The translations under genes and the position numbers were made by a program. Shown here piece after piece: positions 1-8,721 of a stretch of DNA of 64,000 bases. Each line of letters opens with the position of its first letter. Positions within the stretch are counted from its first letter, which is position 1. Origin of the DNA: Salinisphaera dokdonensis (GTDB taxonomy: Bacteria > Pseudomonadota > Gammaproteobacteria > Nevskiales > Salinisphaeraceae); NCBI RefSeq assembly GCF_040361215.1, contig NZ_APND01000003.1, positions 550,136 to 614,135 of the forward strand, given 5' to 3'. The notes below the pieces were generated by a model, which made no database searches, was not told the origin of the DNA, and saw only the letters and a program-made list of their open reading frames with translations.

Positions 1-1
1 C

Positions 2-388
2 GAGCGTCGCGGCCTGGAACCGCTGGGCGCCTATGTCGGCATGGCGGTCGCCGGCTGTGACCCGGACGAGATGGGCATCGGCCCGATCTACGCGGTGCCG
101 AAGCTGCTCGAGCGCTTCAACCTCAAGGTCGACGATATCGGCCTGTGGGAACTCAACGAAGCGTTCGCCAGCCAGTGCCTGTATTCGCGCGACTTCCTCG
201 GCATCGATCCCGAGAAGTACAACGTCAACGGCGGCTCCATCGCCATCGGCCATCCCTACGGCATGTCCGGCGCGCGCATGACCGGCCACGCGCTCATCGA
301 GGGCAAGCGTCGCGGCGTCAAGTACGTCGTCGTCACCATGTGCGTCGGCGGCGGCATCGGTGCGGCCGGTCTGTTCGAGGTGTTCTAG
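2..388 (+). CDS. Thiolase (acetyl-CoA C-acyltransferase), C-terminal part
   Basis: This is the last 128 codons of a thiolase whose start lies outside the window. It carries the C-terminal family signatures: NEAFA, which holds the region around the oxyanion-hole Asn/His; the GGSIAIGHP segment with the catalytic His; and CVGGGIGAAGLFE with the second active-site Cys. Thiolases cleave or condense acyl-CoA with acetyl-CoA, in beta-oxidation or acetoacetyl-CoA formation. The missing N-terminus prevents a choice between a FadA-type and an acetoacetyl-CoA type enzyme. A strong terminator follows directly, so this gene ends its transcript. Confidence 0.93.
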   Translation, partial: ERRGLEPLGAYVGMAVAGCDPDEMGIGPIYAVPKLLERFNLKVDDIGLWELNEAFASQCLYSRDFLGIDPEKYNVNGGSIAIGHPYGMSGARMTGHALIEGKRRGVKYVVVTMCVGGGIGAAGLFEVF

Positions 389-415
389 ACACGGCCCGCC
401 ACGGCGGATTGTTCG

Positions 416-445
416 AGGCGTGCCGGGTTCCGGCACGCCTTTTTT
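416..445 (+). terminator. Rho-independent terminator after the thiolase gene
   Basis: An 11-bp perfect inverted repeat (416-426 against 430-440, core GGCGTGCCGG) with a 3-nt loop is followed by a run of T at 441-445. It lies 28 nt after the thiolase stop codon. The rest of the 389-594 gap shows no gene. Confidence 0.9.
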
Positions 446-594
446 ATGTCCGGAACCCCCGCATTACGCCACTCCAGCGCCGCCTCAGTATTTTCCACAG
501 CTCTACCGGAAACTACGGTTTCCGCGACGACGAGCGAAGGCGATGATTCGCGATTGTCGATCCTCTCGCCGCCTGCCCAGGCGGCCCATCGCGC

Positions 595-1743
595 ATGTCC
601 AGACCTATTACCTTCTTCGTGCATCATCAAGGCCGCGGGCACGCGCGGCGCACCATGGCCATCGTGCGCGAACTGCCGAAATCCCGCCCAGTCAGCGTGC
701 TGACCGCCGACCCTTCGTTGTTCGATGGCTTCGAGCGCGATATCGAGATCGTTACCCTGCCGAACATGATCGGCGCGCCTGTGCCCACCCCGGCACTGCA
801 CGACCAACCCACCCCATCGACCATGCACTGCGTACCGCTCGGACTGCGGCCGATGCGCCAGACCATGCGCCGTATTCTCGATCACCTCGACGAGCGCGAC
901 AGCGGTCTTTTCGTGATCGATGTATCAGCCGAACTTGCCCTGCTTGCCCGCATCGCCAGCGTGCCCGCGATCAAGATCCGCATGCACGGCAATCGCTGCG
1001 ACCCGGGACACCGCGCGGCCTACGAAGCCTGTACGGCCATGCTCGCGCCCTACGACGCGCGTCTCGAGCAATCGGACTACCCGGCCTGGGCACGCAACAA
1101 GACCTTCTATACGGGCGGCCTGTGTACCAGCCCGACAAACAGCCACGACAAAGTCGCTGCACGCTCAGCTCTCGGCCTGCCGGCCGATCGCGAGATCGTG
1201 GTGGTCATGACCGGGGGCGGCGGCGCCGGCACGCCCTACGCGCCACTCACCATGGCTGCGCGTGCCGCACCCGATACGCTATTCGTAACCGTCGGCCCGC
1301 TACATCGCGAAGGCCACGAGACCGATTTCGCCAATCTCGTGAACCATGGCTGGGTCGAGAACAGCAGCGACTATCTGGCAGCGGCCGATATCGTGCTCGC
1401 ATCGGCCGGCGACAATACCGTGCATGAGATTGCCCGCGCCGGCCGCCCCTATATCTGTGCGCCCGAGTGGCGCTATTTCGACGAGCAGCAACGCAAGGCC
1501 GAATCTCTGGCTGCATTGGGCGCCGCGATTCACCTCAAGATCTGGCCCGGCGACCTTGATGGCTGGCGCGAGCTGCTCGAGCAGGCACGCGCCCTCGATG
1601 TCGCTGCCCTGCAGCCGCTACACGATCCTCATGCCGCGTCTCGTGCAGCCGTCTGGCTGGAAACGACACTCGAGCGCCTCTGGGCCGGCGCCGATGAAGA
1701 CCCACGAATAGCAGCGCCCACGTTGAGCGCGATCGCCCGCTGA
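595..1743 (+). CDS. GT-B fold glycosyltransferase (MurG/UDP-glycosyltransferase-like)
   Basis: The 382-residue protein opens with ITFFVHHQGRGH, the glycine-rich first loop of GT-B enzymes acting on nucleotide sugars. A second Rossmann-type half begins near residue 200 (EIVVVMTGGGGAG), with a donor-site stretch ASAGDNTVHEIARAGRP near 285-300 that resembles the GT1/GT28 donor signature. It has no signal peptide or membrane segment, so it should be cytoplasmic. It faces a cluster of other glycosyltransferases and sucrose-phosphate synthase at 1757-9311 and converges on the GT2 gene. Donor and acceptor cannot be read from the sequence. Confidence 0.75.
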   Translation: MSRPITFFVHHQGRGHARRTMAIVRELPKSRPVSVLTADPSLFDGFERDIEIVTLPNMIGAPVPTPALHDQPTPSTMHCVPLGLRPMRQTMRRILDHLDERDSGLFVIDVSAELALLARIASVPAIKIRMHGNRCDPGHRAAYEACTAMLAPYDARLEQSDYPAWARNKTFYTGGLCTSPTNSHDKVAARSALGLPADREIVVVMTGGGGAGTPYAPLTMAARAAPDTLFVTVGPLHREGHETDFANLVNHGWVENSSDYLAAADIVLASAGDNTVHEIARAGRPYICAPEWRYFDEQQRKAESLAALGAAIHLKIWPGDLDGWRELLEQARALDVAALQPLHDPHAASRAAVWLETTLERLWAGADEDPRIAAPTLSAIAR

Positions 1744-1756
1744 GCGGTGACGAAAA

Positions 1757-2632
1757 TCAGCCGAAGCAGACATCGTCGTTGAGGCGCGCCTGATCGATCT
1801 CCTGCATGGAAGGCTGGCGAAGCACGCGAATCTCGCTCGCTACGGGTGACCACTCGATCAGCCCGGCATCACGGAACATGCCCAACCAGTACTCCATGCA
1901 CCAGCGACGCCAGCGCGCATGGAATCGCCGGGCGTTGGAAATGATGGCGTCGAAGTGCGGATAAGGCGGCCGATAGAGCGGATGGTGCTGATGCCACGCA
2001 CGTGCGCCGCCGACCCAATAGAACGGAACGCCCGCGGCCGCTAGTCGCCAGGCGTAGTCGGTTTCCTCCCCGCCGTAGCCTTCGTAGCTCTCGTCGAAAC
2101 CACCCGCACGTTCGTGGTCGGCGCGCCTGAGCGCAAACGAAAGCCCCCAGAGCTGACCCGGGTCGGGTTCGTTCTCGAGCCCATCGTTGTTGAACACAGG
2201 CCGCGCCGGATGCGCCTGGGCGAGTGTCTCCAGGCGAGCAAAATCAATCTCGCCGGTCGCCTGGAGTCGCACCGCGCCAGCCGGCAGATAACTCACCTCG
2301 CCCATATAAAGCGCCGGGTCGCGGGCGAGCGCTTGTTCATATCGCGCGACCAGCGAAGGCGACGGGATGCAGTCCACATCGAGGAACACCAGTCCCTCAT
2401 GGGCGGCATGGGCGGCCGCTTCGTTGCGTGCCCGTGCCAATGGCAGATCCCGCCCCGACACACGCAGCTGGCGTACCGGAAATTCAGTCGCCGGCAGATC
2501 GGGCTCGATCTCAGGCTGCATGCAGGCGATGACCAGTTCGTCGGGCGGCTCTTGCTGCGCGTTCAGGCCATGAACGAGGTTGATCAGGTGCGCGCGGCGA
2601 TCGCGTACCAGCGTGAGCACACTTGTTTTCAC
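1757..2632 (-). CDS. GT2-family glycosyltransferase with galactosyltransferase-type C-terminal domain
   Basis: A 291-residue GT-A enzyme. The N-terminal strand TSVLTLVRDR is typical of GT2. The metal-binding DxD appears as LVFLDVDC, and WGLSFALRR...GGFDESYEGYGGEETDYAWRL matches the Glyco_transf_7C region. I set the start at GTG 2632 because its GTGA overlaps the TGA of the sucrose-phosphate synthase gene, which implies translational coupling; an upstream in-frame extension would only overlap that gene. The protein probably transfers a sugar to a small acceptor made in the same cluster. The acceptor is unknown. Confidence 0.82.
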   Translation of the reverse strand: MKTSVLTLVRDRRAHLINLVHGLNAQQEPPDELVIACMQPEIEPDLPATEFPVRQLRVSGRDLPLARARNEAAAHAAHEGLVFLDVDCIPSPSLVARYEQALARDPALYMGEVSYLPAGAVRLQATGEIDFARLETLAQAHPARPVFNNDGLENEPDPGQLWGLSFALRRADHERAGGFDESYEGYGGEETDYAWRLAAAGVPFYWVGGARAWHQHHPLYRPPYPHFDAIISNARRFHARWRRWCMEYWLGMFRDAGLIEWSPVASEIRVLRQPSMQEIDQARLNDDVCFG

Positions 2633-4728
2633 GACGCGTGGCTCTGAGCCTGGAAGTGCTCCACGCCCTCGATGACACCACGCGCATGACTCGCCCGCGC
2701 CAGATAGGCATGGGCCAGACCGGACGCATCGATCAACCCGTCGCAGTAGTTGGCCACAATGATCGCGCACGGCAATGCCCTGAGCATTTCGACATCGTTA
2801 CCCGAGTCGCCGGCCACGTACACGCGTTCGCGATTCACCGCGTAGCGGTCCGCCAGCCATGCCACCGCCGCGCCTTTGGACGCACGTTCGGGAAGTACGT
2901 CGACGCAGCGGCCGTGGCTATGAATCACGCGCGCCGCCAACCCCCGGTCGGCGAGCACGTCCTGCAAACGCGGCGCGATGTCGGTATTTGCTTCGCAGAG
3001 ATAGCTGATCTTGTGTTCACGCTGCTCCAGCGGGGACTGCGAGACCAGTTCCGGCATCTCGGCGAGCACATCGACGATCGCTTGGCGCGACCAGCCCTCG
3101 GCGATATGGGCCTGCCACTGCGCGTCGCGACAGTAGGTCACACCGTCCGCCGCCAGACGGTGAATCTCGGCGCCCACGGAGCTGACGACAAAATCCGGCC
3201 AATCGATACCGGTCTGTTCGAGAATCTGCAACGCGCTGTGAAAACTACGGCCGGTGGCCACGCCAAAGGTCATATGCGCCTGACCGGCATACCAGCCATT
3301 GAAGTCCTGCACGCTTGTCGCACAGCCCACCAGGGTGCCGTCGATATCGCAGGCGAGCAGCGCATCGCGCTGGGGCGGCACGGTTCGCCCACGGCGTACC
3401 GGCTGCGGGTCACGCATGCGGACCAAAAGACGATGGTAATAATCGATATGGCGCGACCAGTCGAACAGTGCAATCGCTTCGCGTCCGTTGGTCTGACAGG
3501 CCTGCCAACGCTCGCGGTCTTCGAACAGGGCCAGCGCCGCCTCGGCTATGGCGTTCGTTGAGCATGGATTGACCAGCACGCCGTTGTGGCACTGCTCGAT
3601 AATGTCGTTCGGCCCGCCGCTATCGGTCGCAATGACCGGCAGTCCGGCAGCCGCGGCCTCGAGCAAAGTCAGCCCGAACGGCTCGTTGAAAGCGACGTTT
3701 GCAAACAGGCCGCGGCGTTCGCGTGCCCAGGCATAGACCGCCGGCACGTCGGCCATGCTGTGCTGCTTCGGATACGCCACCCGACCATAGAGATCGTAGT
3801 GGTCGATCAGATGCAGCATTTCGCGCAGGTTGTCGGCGATTTCTGGCTCGAGCGCGTCCAGAGACTGCCGCCCGCCGGCAAGAATCACCAGGTTGGCGCG
3901 CGCCTGCAGGGCCGGCGATTCACCGTAGGCTCGAATCAGGCTCGCCAGGTTCTTGCGCGTGACCGGTCGCGCGATCGCCAACAGGGCAGGCTTGTCCGGC
4001 TCGACCAGAAAACGCTGCAGCATGCGCCGCACTTCCGATGTGGACTCGGCTTTTTCGAACACCTGCAGATCACTGGCCGGCCGGATCACGCGGATTCGCC
4101 CCGGCTCGTAGTCGGGGTAATCCGCATACTGGATCTCGGCTTCGTCGCGCGAACTCGCAATCACCAGATCGGCTTGCCGCAAGGCGGTATTCTCGAAACC
4201 GATACGGCGCTCCAGCGCCTGTGTATCCGCGGTTTCCGTGTCCACATCCTGGCCCGCGCGCGCGGCGCATTGCCGCTTCGGCAGGCCCAGCGAGTGGGCC
4301 GTGAAAACGAACGGCAGCCCGCGGCTTTGCTTGACCTGTGCCGCGACGTCCGCGGCATCCGCGTAGTGGGCATGGAGCACGTCGGGCGCGCGTTCGAGGC
4401 CATCGATGTAGTCGATCAGCGCCGCCGTGAAAGCCGGCAGCTGATCCCACAACGCTTCTTTTGTGCGGTAGTTCGGATCTGGCGTCGGCAGCCGCACGAT
4501 GCGTACCTTGGGATTGAGATATTCGCAGGCTTGGCGATAATCGCCTTCGCTGAAATCGGTATCGAAGGCCCGGGTGACGATATCGATCCGCTCGACTGCA
4601 TGGTCACGCGCCGAAGCCTGCGCCAGTTCGAGCAGGTAGCGAATATGCCCGCCGGTATCGGCCGTGATGCCGTACTCGACATCGTGCGCGCGCAGGCAGC
4701 CCTGCAGAGCGATGTGCATGATGAACAT
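2629..4728 (-). CDS. sps: Fused sucrose-phosphate synthase / sucrose-phosphate phosphatase
   Basis: A 699-residue two-domain protein. Residues ~1-440 are a GT4 sucrose-phosphate synthase: the N-terminal MHIALQGCLR, then GITADTGGHIRYLLEL binding fructose-6-phosphate and UDP-glucose, and the donor-site EPFGLTLLEAAAAGLP. From about residue 457 follows a HAD phosphatase of the SPP/Cof type with motif I ACDIDGTLVG and motif IV AGDSGNDVEML. One chain could therefore make sucrose-6-phosphate and remove its phosphate; sucrose is a common compatible solute in halotolerant bacteria. ATG 4728 is chosen because a GGA-containing Shine-Dalgarno lies upstream. Its stop overlaps the start of the GT2 gene. 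The divergent GT4 gene starts only 42 bp away. Confidence 0.85.
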   Translation of the reverse strand: MFIMHIALQGCLRAHDVEYGITADTGGHIRYLLELAQASARDHAVERIDIVTRAFDTDFSEGDYRQACEYLNPKVRIVRLPTPDPNYRTKEALWDQLPAFTAALIDYIDGLERAPDVLHAHYADAADVAAQVKQSRGLPFVFTAHSLGLPKRQCAARAGQDVDTETADTQALERRIGFENTALRQADLVIASSRDEAEIQYADYPDYEPGRIRVIRPASDLQVFEKAESTSEVRRMLQRFLVEPDKPALLAIARPVTRKNLASLIRAYGESPALQARANLVILAGGRQSLDALEPEIADNLREMLHLIDHYDLYGRVAYPKQHSMADVPAVYAWARERRGLFANVAFNEPFGLTLLEAAAAGLPVIATDSGGPNDIIEQCHNGVLVNPCSTNAIAEAALALFEDRERWQACQTNGREAIALFDWSRHIDYYHRLLVRMRDPQPVRRGRTVPPQRDALLACDIDGTLVGCATSVQDFNGWYAGQAHMTFGVATGRSFHSALQILEQTGIDWPDFVVSSVGAEIHRLAADGVTYCRDAQWQAHIAEGWSRQAIVDVLAEMPELVSQSPLEQREHKISYLCEANTDIAPRLQDVLADRGLAARVIHSHGRCVDVLPERASKGAAVAWLADRYAVNRERVYVAGDSGNDVEMLRALPCAIIVANYCDGLIDASGLAHAYLARASHARGVIEGVEHFQAQSHAS

Positions 4729-4770
4729 GGGCGCTTTTAGTCCTGTCCTGCTGAAAATCGATAAGTCGAC

Positions 4771-5868
4771 ATGGAACAAACGTCTGACCGTCTACGCATC
4801 GCTCAGGTTTCCCCTGTGATTCTGCCTTTGCCGGCTCACGAGGCCGGCGGTACCGAGCGCATCGTTGTCGACTTGAGTCACGCGCTCGACAATCTGGGGC
4901 ATCACGTTACGGTCTTCGCGCCCACGGACAGCAATCTCGATCTGCCCTGCGACGGCGCATTGCCCAGCCTGGCCTGGTATCAAGCCGGCGACACGCCTGT
5001 CCCGCCGGGCCTTCCCGGTGTACTCGAGGCGGCGCTGCTGGAACGGTTGCGTGAGCGTCTCGATGAATTCGACATCATCCATTGCCACGGCGAGTTCTTC
5101 CATGCCGCCCTGTTGGGCACTTACCGCGCGCGAAGCCTGACCACCATCCACTGGCGCACCGACGAACTCGACCGCCAGCTGTTCTTCAAGGCGTTTCCCG
5201 ATCTGCCGGTCGCCGCCGTTTCGGCCAGCCAGGCCGAAGCAATCCCGGAGACCAACCAGGCCGCCATCGTGCCGCATGGCCTCGACCCCGCCCGTTTTGC
5301 CGCGCCGAGCGCAACGCCAGGCGCCGGTAACGCCCTGCTCTTCATCGGTCGAATGACCGATCAGAAGCGCCCGGACCGGGCGATTGAAATTGCATGGCGC
5401 AGCCAACATGCGCTTAAGCTAGCCGGAAGTGTGGACCCGGGAAATCCGTACTATTTCGAACATCACGTCGCGCCGCACCTCGGCAAGGACATCGAATACA
5501 TCGGTGCAATCGACGATAGCGCCAAACGGTCGCTGCTCGCCGCCGCGCCCGCGCTACTGTTTCCCATCGACTGGCCAGAGCCCTTCGGCCTCGTGCTGAT
5601 CGAGGCCATGGCCTGCGGTACGCCGGTCATCGCCTGGCGCAACGGTGCCGTGCCGGAAATCGTCGAGCATGGCATTACCGGCTTCATCGTCGACAACATG
5701 GACGACGCCGTCGCAGCCGTAGCCATGCTGCCCAAGCTTGACGGCGAGGTTATTCGCCGGCGCTTCGTCGAGCGATTCAGCGCTGCGCGCATGGCGCGCG
5801 ACTATGTGGAGGTTTACCGACGACTACTGGCGGATGCCGATCGGCGCGAGCCGGTCCAGACCGCATAA
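4771..5868 (+). CDS. GT4-family glycosyltransferase
   Basis: 365 residues with two Rossmann halves. The N-terminal half has AHEAGGTERIVVDLSHAL and the C-terminal half has LLFIGRMTDQKRPDRAIE, followed by the GT4 nucleotide-sugar signature EPFGLVLIEAMACGTPVIAW (E-x7-E). It lacks the SPS-specific N-terminus, so it is a separate retaining glycosyltransferase. It is divergent from sucrose-phosphate synthase across a 42-bp gap that must hold both promoters. It may add a further sugar to sucrose or glycerate-type acceptors; the context supports solute or glycoside biosynthesis, but the substrate is unknown. Confidence 0.83.
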   Translation: MEQTSDRLRIAQVSPVILPLPAHEAGGTERIVVDLSHALDNLGHHVTVFAPTDSNLDLPCDGALPSLAWYQAGDTPVPPGLPGVLEAALLERLRERLDEFDIIHCHGEFFHAALLGTYRARSLTTIHWRTDELDRQLFFKAFPDLPVAAVSASQAEAIPETNQAAIVPHGLDPARFAAPSATPGAGNALLFIGRMTDQKRPDRAIEIAWRSQHALKLAGSVDPGNPYYFEHHVAPHLGKDIEYIGAIDDSAKRSLLAAAPALLFPIDWPEPFGLVLIEAMACGTPVIAWRNGAVPEIVEHGITGFIVDNMDDAVAAVAMLPKLDGEVIRRRFVERFSAARMARDYVEVYRRLLADADRREPVQTA

Positions 5869-5912
5869 CTACGCATTATCGGTCTCCTCACGTCTCGGTA
5901 GCATGATGCTGT

Positions 5913-7031
5913 ATGCCAAGCCCACGACATGTCACGCGCGAAACGCCCACATCGGCGTTTGCCCCCACTCGCGTGGGTAGCGATGCAACCGAGCAGCAGC
6001 GTATTGCGGTGTGCGTACCTGTCCGCGATGAGAGTGCGCACCTGACGCAACTGCTTGACGCGTTCGCCTGCCAGACCGCGGCGCCCGAGCGTTTCGTACT
6101 CTGCCTTCTGTTCGACGGCTGCAACGACGACGGCGAAGCCCGGGTGGCCGCGCGACGACCTTCTCTGGCGTTCGAGGTCATTGTTCACCGTATCGAACGC
6201 GCGCCGCAGGCCAACGCCGGCCGCGCGCGACGTGCCGCCATGGCGCTGGGCCTGAGCGCGCTCGCCGGGGCGCCGGATCGAGACGACAGCCCGGGCTTGC
6301 TGCTATCCACCGACGCGGATTCGGTGCCCGCGCCCGACTGGGTCGAAGCCAGCGCGCACGCGCTTGCCAGCGTGGACGTGGTCGCCGGCTATATCGAGCG
6401 CCCCGACGCACCGCCGCAGGACGTGCATCGCCGCGTGGAGCGCTACTGGGAGCGTCTGCGCTGCCTGCAGCGCACGGTCGACCCGCTGGAACACGACCCG
6501 GCGCCTTCGCACCCGTCGCAGGGGGGCGCGAGCCTGGGATTCCGAGCCGAGGTTTACCAAGCGCTTGGCGGCTTCGAGGCGCTGGCCAGCCATGAAGACG
6601 TCGGGCTGGTCACGGCCGCGCGACGTGCCGGCTACCGGGTGCGCCACGACCGCACAGTGCGGGTGGCCACTTCCTCACGTATCGACGGCCGGGCCAGCCG
6701 CGGCCTCGCCTACACACTGCGACAACGCCAGACCTGCCCCACCCCGCCAGCTGTTCAGGATCCGGAGGCCGCCCTGCATCGCTATCGCGTCTGCGCCGAG
6801 GCGCGGGCAGCATTCGCGCGCCTCGACGACGACGCCGTCGCGCAGGCGCTCGCAACCACGAGCCGGGTTTCCATGACTCGACTACGCCATCTGGCGGCCG
6901 AGTCCGGCAACGCCGAGGCTTTTACGATGTACCTCTTACCCGAGCCTGAAGACACCGAGGAAATCGCCCTCGAACAGGCCGAACAGCGCGTCGCCCTCCT
7001 CGAAAGCACCTACGGCTGCCCTTGCCCATGA
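5913..7031 (+). CDS. GT2-family glycosyltransferase, first gene of a coupled four-gene cassette
   Basis: 372 residues. The GT-A core starts with IAVCVPVRDES near residue 31, with a DAD metal motif at 134-136 (LLSTDADSVPAPDW) and the acceptor-side QGGASLGFRAEVY...LGGFEALASHEDVGL. The C-terminal ~100 residues are helical and unassigned. Its TGA overlaps the ATG of the next gene by 4 nt, and the following two junctions are identical, so all four products are probably made in fixed ratio. This arrangement (GT2, acyl-CoA dehydrogenase-like, PIG-L, NodS-like) recurs in other proteobacteria as far as I recall, without an assigned product. Confidence 0.8.
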   Translation: MPSPRHVTRETPTSAFAPTRVGSDATEQQRIAVCVPVRDESAHLTQLLDAFACQTAAPERFVLCLLFDGCNDDGEARVAARRPSLAFEVIVHRIERAPQANAGRARRAAMALGLSALAGAPDRDDSPGLLLSTDADSVPAPDWVEASAHALASVDVVAGYIERPDAPPQDVHRRVERYWERLRCLQRTVDPLEHDPAPSHPSQGGASLGFRAEVYQALGGFEALASHEDVGLVTAARRAGYRVRHDRTVRVATSSRIDGRASRGLAYTLRQRQTCPTPPAVQDPEAALHRYRVCAEARAAFARLDDDAVAQALATTSRVSMTRLRHLAAESGNAEAFTMYLLPEPEDTEEIALEQAEQRVALLESTYGCPCP

Positions 7032-8056
7032 CCGATATCACTGCATTGCTGGCCGATCTCGATCCTGCAGCCCCGAGTTACATGGCCGAGGGCATCGCTC
7101 GGCTGCAGTCGAGTCTTCCCTTGACGGATCCCGGCGATCTGGAAGCTTATCTAACCCTGCTGGGGCGTCTATACGGGGCCGGCCGGGTGGACCTGCCGCT
7201 CGCGCGACTGTTCGAAGGGCATATGGACGCGCTGCAGATTGTCGCGCGTTACGGCGACGCGCAAAGCGCACGACATCTGCACGGTAGCGCACGAAACGGC
7301 GCCCGATTCGGCGTCTGGAATGCACCGCTGGCCGGCGAGCCGCTACGCCTGCACAGCGGGATGATCGACGGCGGCAAGGCGTTTGCCTCCGGTGCCGGCC
7401 TACTCACCCATGCCCTGGTCAGCGCAGATGTAGACGATTGCCAACACAAGCAGTTGCTGGTTATCGATCTGCAGCACACGCCGCCTGTCATCGACCGGAA
7501 CTGGTGGCAGGTGCTGGGCATGCAGCGCTCCGAAACGCATCTGGTGCGCTGGCAGAACGCGCCCCTGGGCGCAGGCGACATGCCGATCGGCGCGCCGGGC
7601 GACTACGAGCGCGAACCCTGGCTAAGCGCGGGCGCGCTGCGCTTCGTGGCCGCACAGGCGGGCGGGATAGCCGGTCTGTTCGACGGCGTGCGTGCGCACC
7701 TGGTTGCCAGAAACCGGGCCGGCGATCCCCATCAGGCGGCCCGCCTTGGCCGTCTCTACGGCCTGGCGGACAATGCTGCCGCAGTGTGTCGCAGCACGGC
7801 TGCGGCCTTGTTCGACACGCCAACCGATAGCCATCCGGCGCGCGTGGCAAGCGCCCGCAGCACGGTTCTGGAAGCCGGCGAACAGGCGATTCTCCTCGCC
7901 CAGCAGTCGGTGGGATTGTCTGCATTTTTCGAGACCGACCCGCTCTGCGCGCATATGGCCGATCTGATGGTGTATCTGCGCCAACCCGCGCCGGACGCGC
8001 AACGCGTGAAGGTCGGCGCGGCTGCTGCCTCGCAATCGATCGAGCTGTCGCTATGA
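7028..8056 (+). CDS. Acyl-CoA dehydrogenase-like protein
   Basis: 342 residues, cytoplasmic. The layout resembles the acyl-CoA/acyl-ACP dehydrogenase fold: an N-terminal helical part, a middle beta part around residues 95-165, then a long helical C-terminal half (ARLGRLYGLADNAAAV...ARSTVLEAGEQAILLAQQSVGL). It is shorter than ordinary acyl-CoA dehydrogenases (about 380) and the classic signatures are weak, so true dehydrogenase activity is uncertain. ATG 7028 is used because it overlaps the preceding TGA; the upstream TTG would add only two residues. It sits between a glycosyltransferase and a deacetylase, which suggests it modifies a small glycoside intermediate rather than taking part in beta-oxidation. 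Confidence 0.65.
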   Translation: MTDITALLADLDPAAPSYMAEGIARLQSSLPLTDPGDLEAYLTLLGRLYGAGRVDLPLARLFEGHMDALQIVARYGDAQSARHLHGSARNGARFGVWNAPLAGEPLRLHSGMIDGGKAFASGAGLLTHALVSADVDDCQHKQLLVIDLQHTPPVIDRNWWQVLGMQRSETHLVRWQNAPLGAGDMPIGAPGDYEREPWLSAGALRFVAAQAGGIAGLFDGVRAHLVARNRAGDPHQAARLGRLYGLADNAAAVCRSTAAALFDTPTDSHPARVASARSTVLEAGEQAILLAQQSVGLSAFFETDPLCAHMADLMVYLRQPAPDAQRVKVGAAAASQSIELSL

Positions 8057-8721
8057 GCGCGCTCGATCTCGATCGCGTGGTGCGCGCTCATATCATCGCG
8101 CCGCATCCAGACGACGAAGCCATCGGCGCTTTTGGCCTGATCACCGCGTTGCGCCGCCGTGGTGCCGTCGTGGATGTGACGCTCGTCACCGACGGCGGCG
8201 CTTCCCATCCCGGCAGCCGCGCCTGGCCGCGCGCGCGGCTCAGCGCTGCCCGCTACGCAGAAACGCGCCGCGCCATGCGCCGTGCGGGGGTGCGTCGCCA
8301 GGATCTGCGTTTCCTCGGCTATCCGGACGGCGAGCTGGGCTTTGCCGGCTCGCCAACTGAAGGTCGACTGGCCCGCGATCTGGCCCGGCGGCCGCGCCCG
8401 GATCTGATCGTCACGCCGTCGATGAACGACAACCATGCCGACCATCGCGCAGTGGCGCGCGCTGTTGCCCGTGCCTGGCCGGGCGGCATACCGCGGCTGT
8501 CCTATCTCGTATGGCCTCGGCTCGTACCGCACCGGCCGCGTCCGCGCGGCCGCCAGATCGCAGCGCGACTAGGCAGCCATGCGGCAATGAAACGCGCCGC
8601 TCTGCGTCTTTATCGAACCCAGACCGGCGGCGTGAAAGACGACCCGGACGGTTTCCTGCTCGACCGTAACCTGCTCGTACGTTTCGGCCGCCCGGTCGAG
8701 CGCTTCGGTACCCGACCATGA
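8053..8721 (+). CDS. PIG-L family N-acetyl-sugar deacetylase
   Basis: 222 residues with the zinc-binding PHPDDE motif at 17-22 and the third ligand in NHADH at 127-131, the two diagnostic motifs of the LmbE/PIG-L fold. Members remove acetyl groups from GlcNAc-type glycosides (PIG-L, MshB, BshB). In this cluster the substrate could be an N-acetylated glycoside made by the upstream GT2. It overlaps the previous stop and the next start by 4 nt each (ATGA). The next gene encodes a methyltransferase, so deacetylation followed by N-methylation is a plausible order, by analogy with NodB/NodS; this is inference. Confidence 0.87.
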   Translation: MSALDLDRVVRAHIIAPHPDDEAIGAFGLITALRRRGAVVDVTLVTDGGASHPGSRAWPRARLSAARYAETRRAMRRAGVRRQDLRFLGYPDGELGFAGSPTEGRLARDLARRPRPDLIVTPSMNDNHADHRAVARAVARAWPGGIPRLSYLVWPRLVPHRPRPRGRQIAARLGSHAAMKRAALRLYRTQTGGVKDDPDGFLLDRNLLVRFGRPVERFGTRP

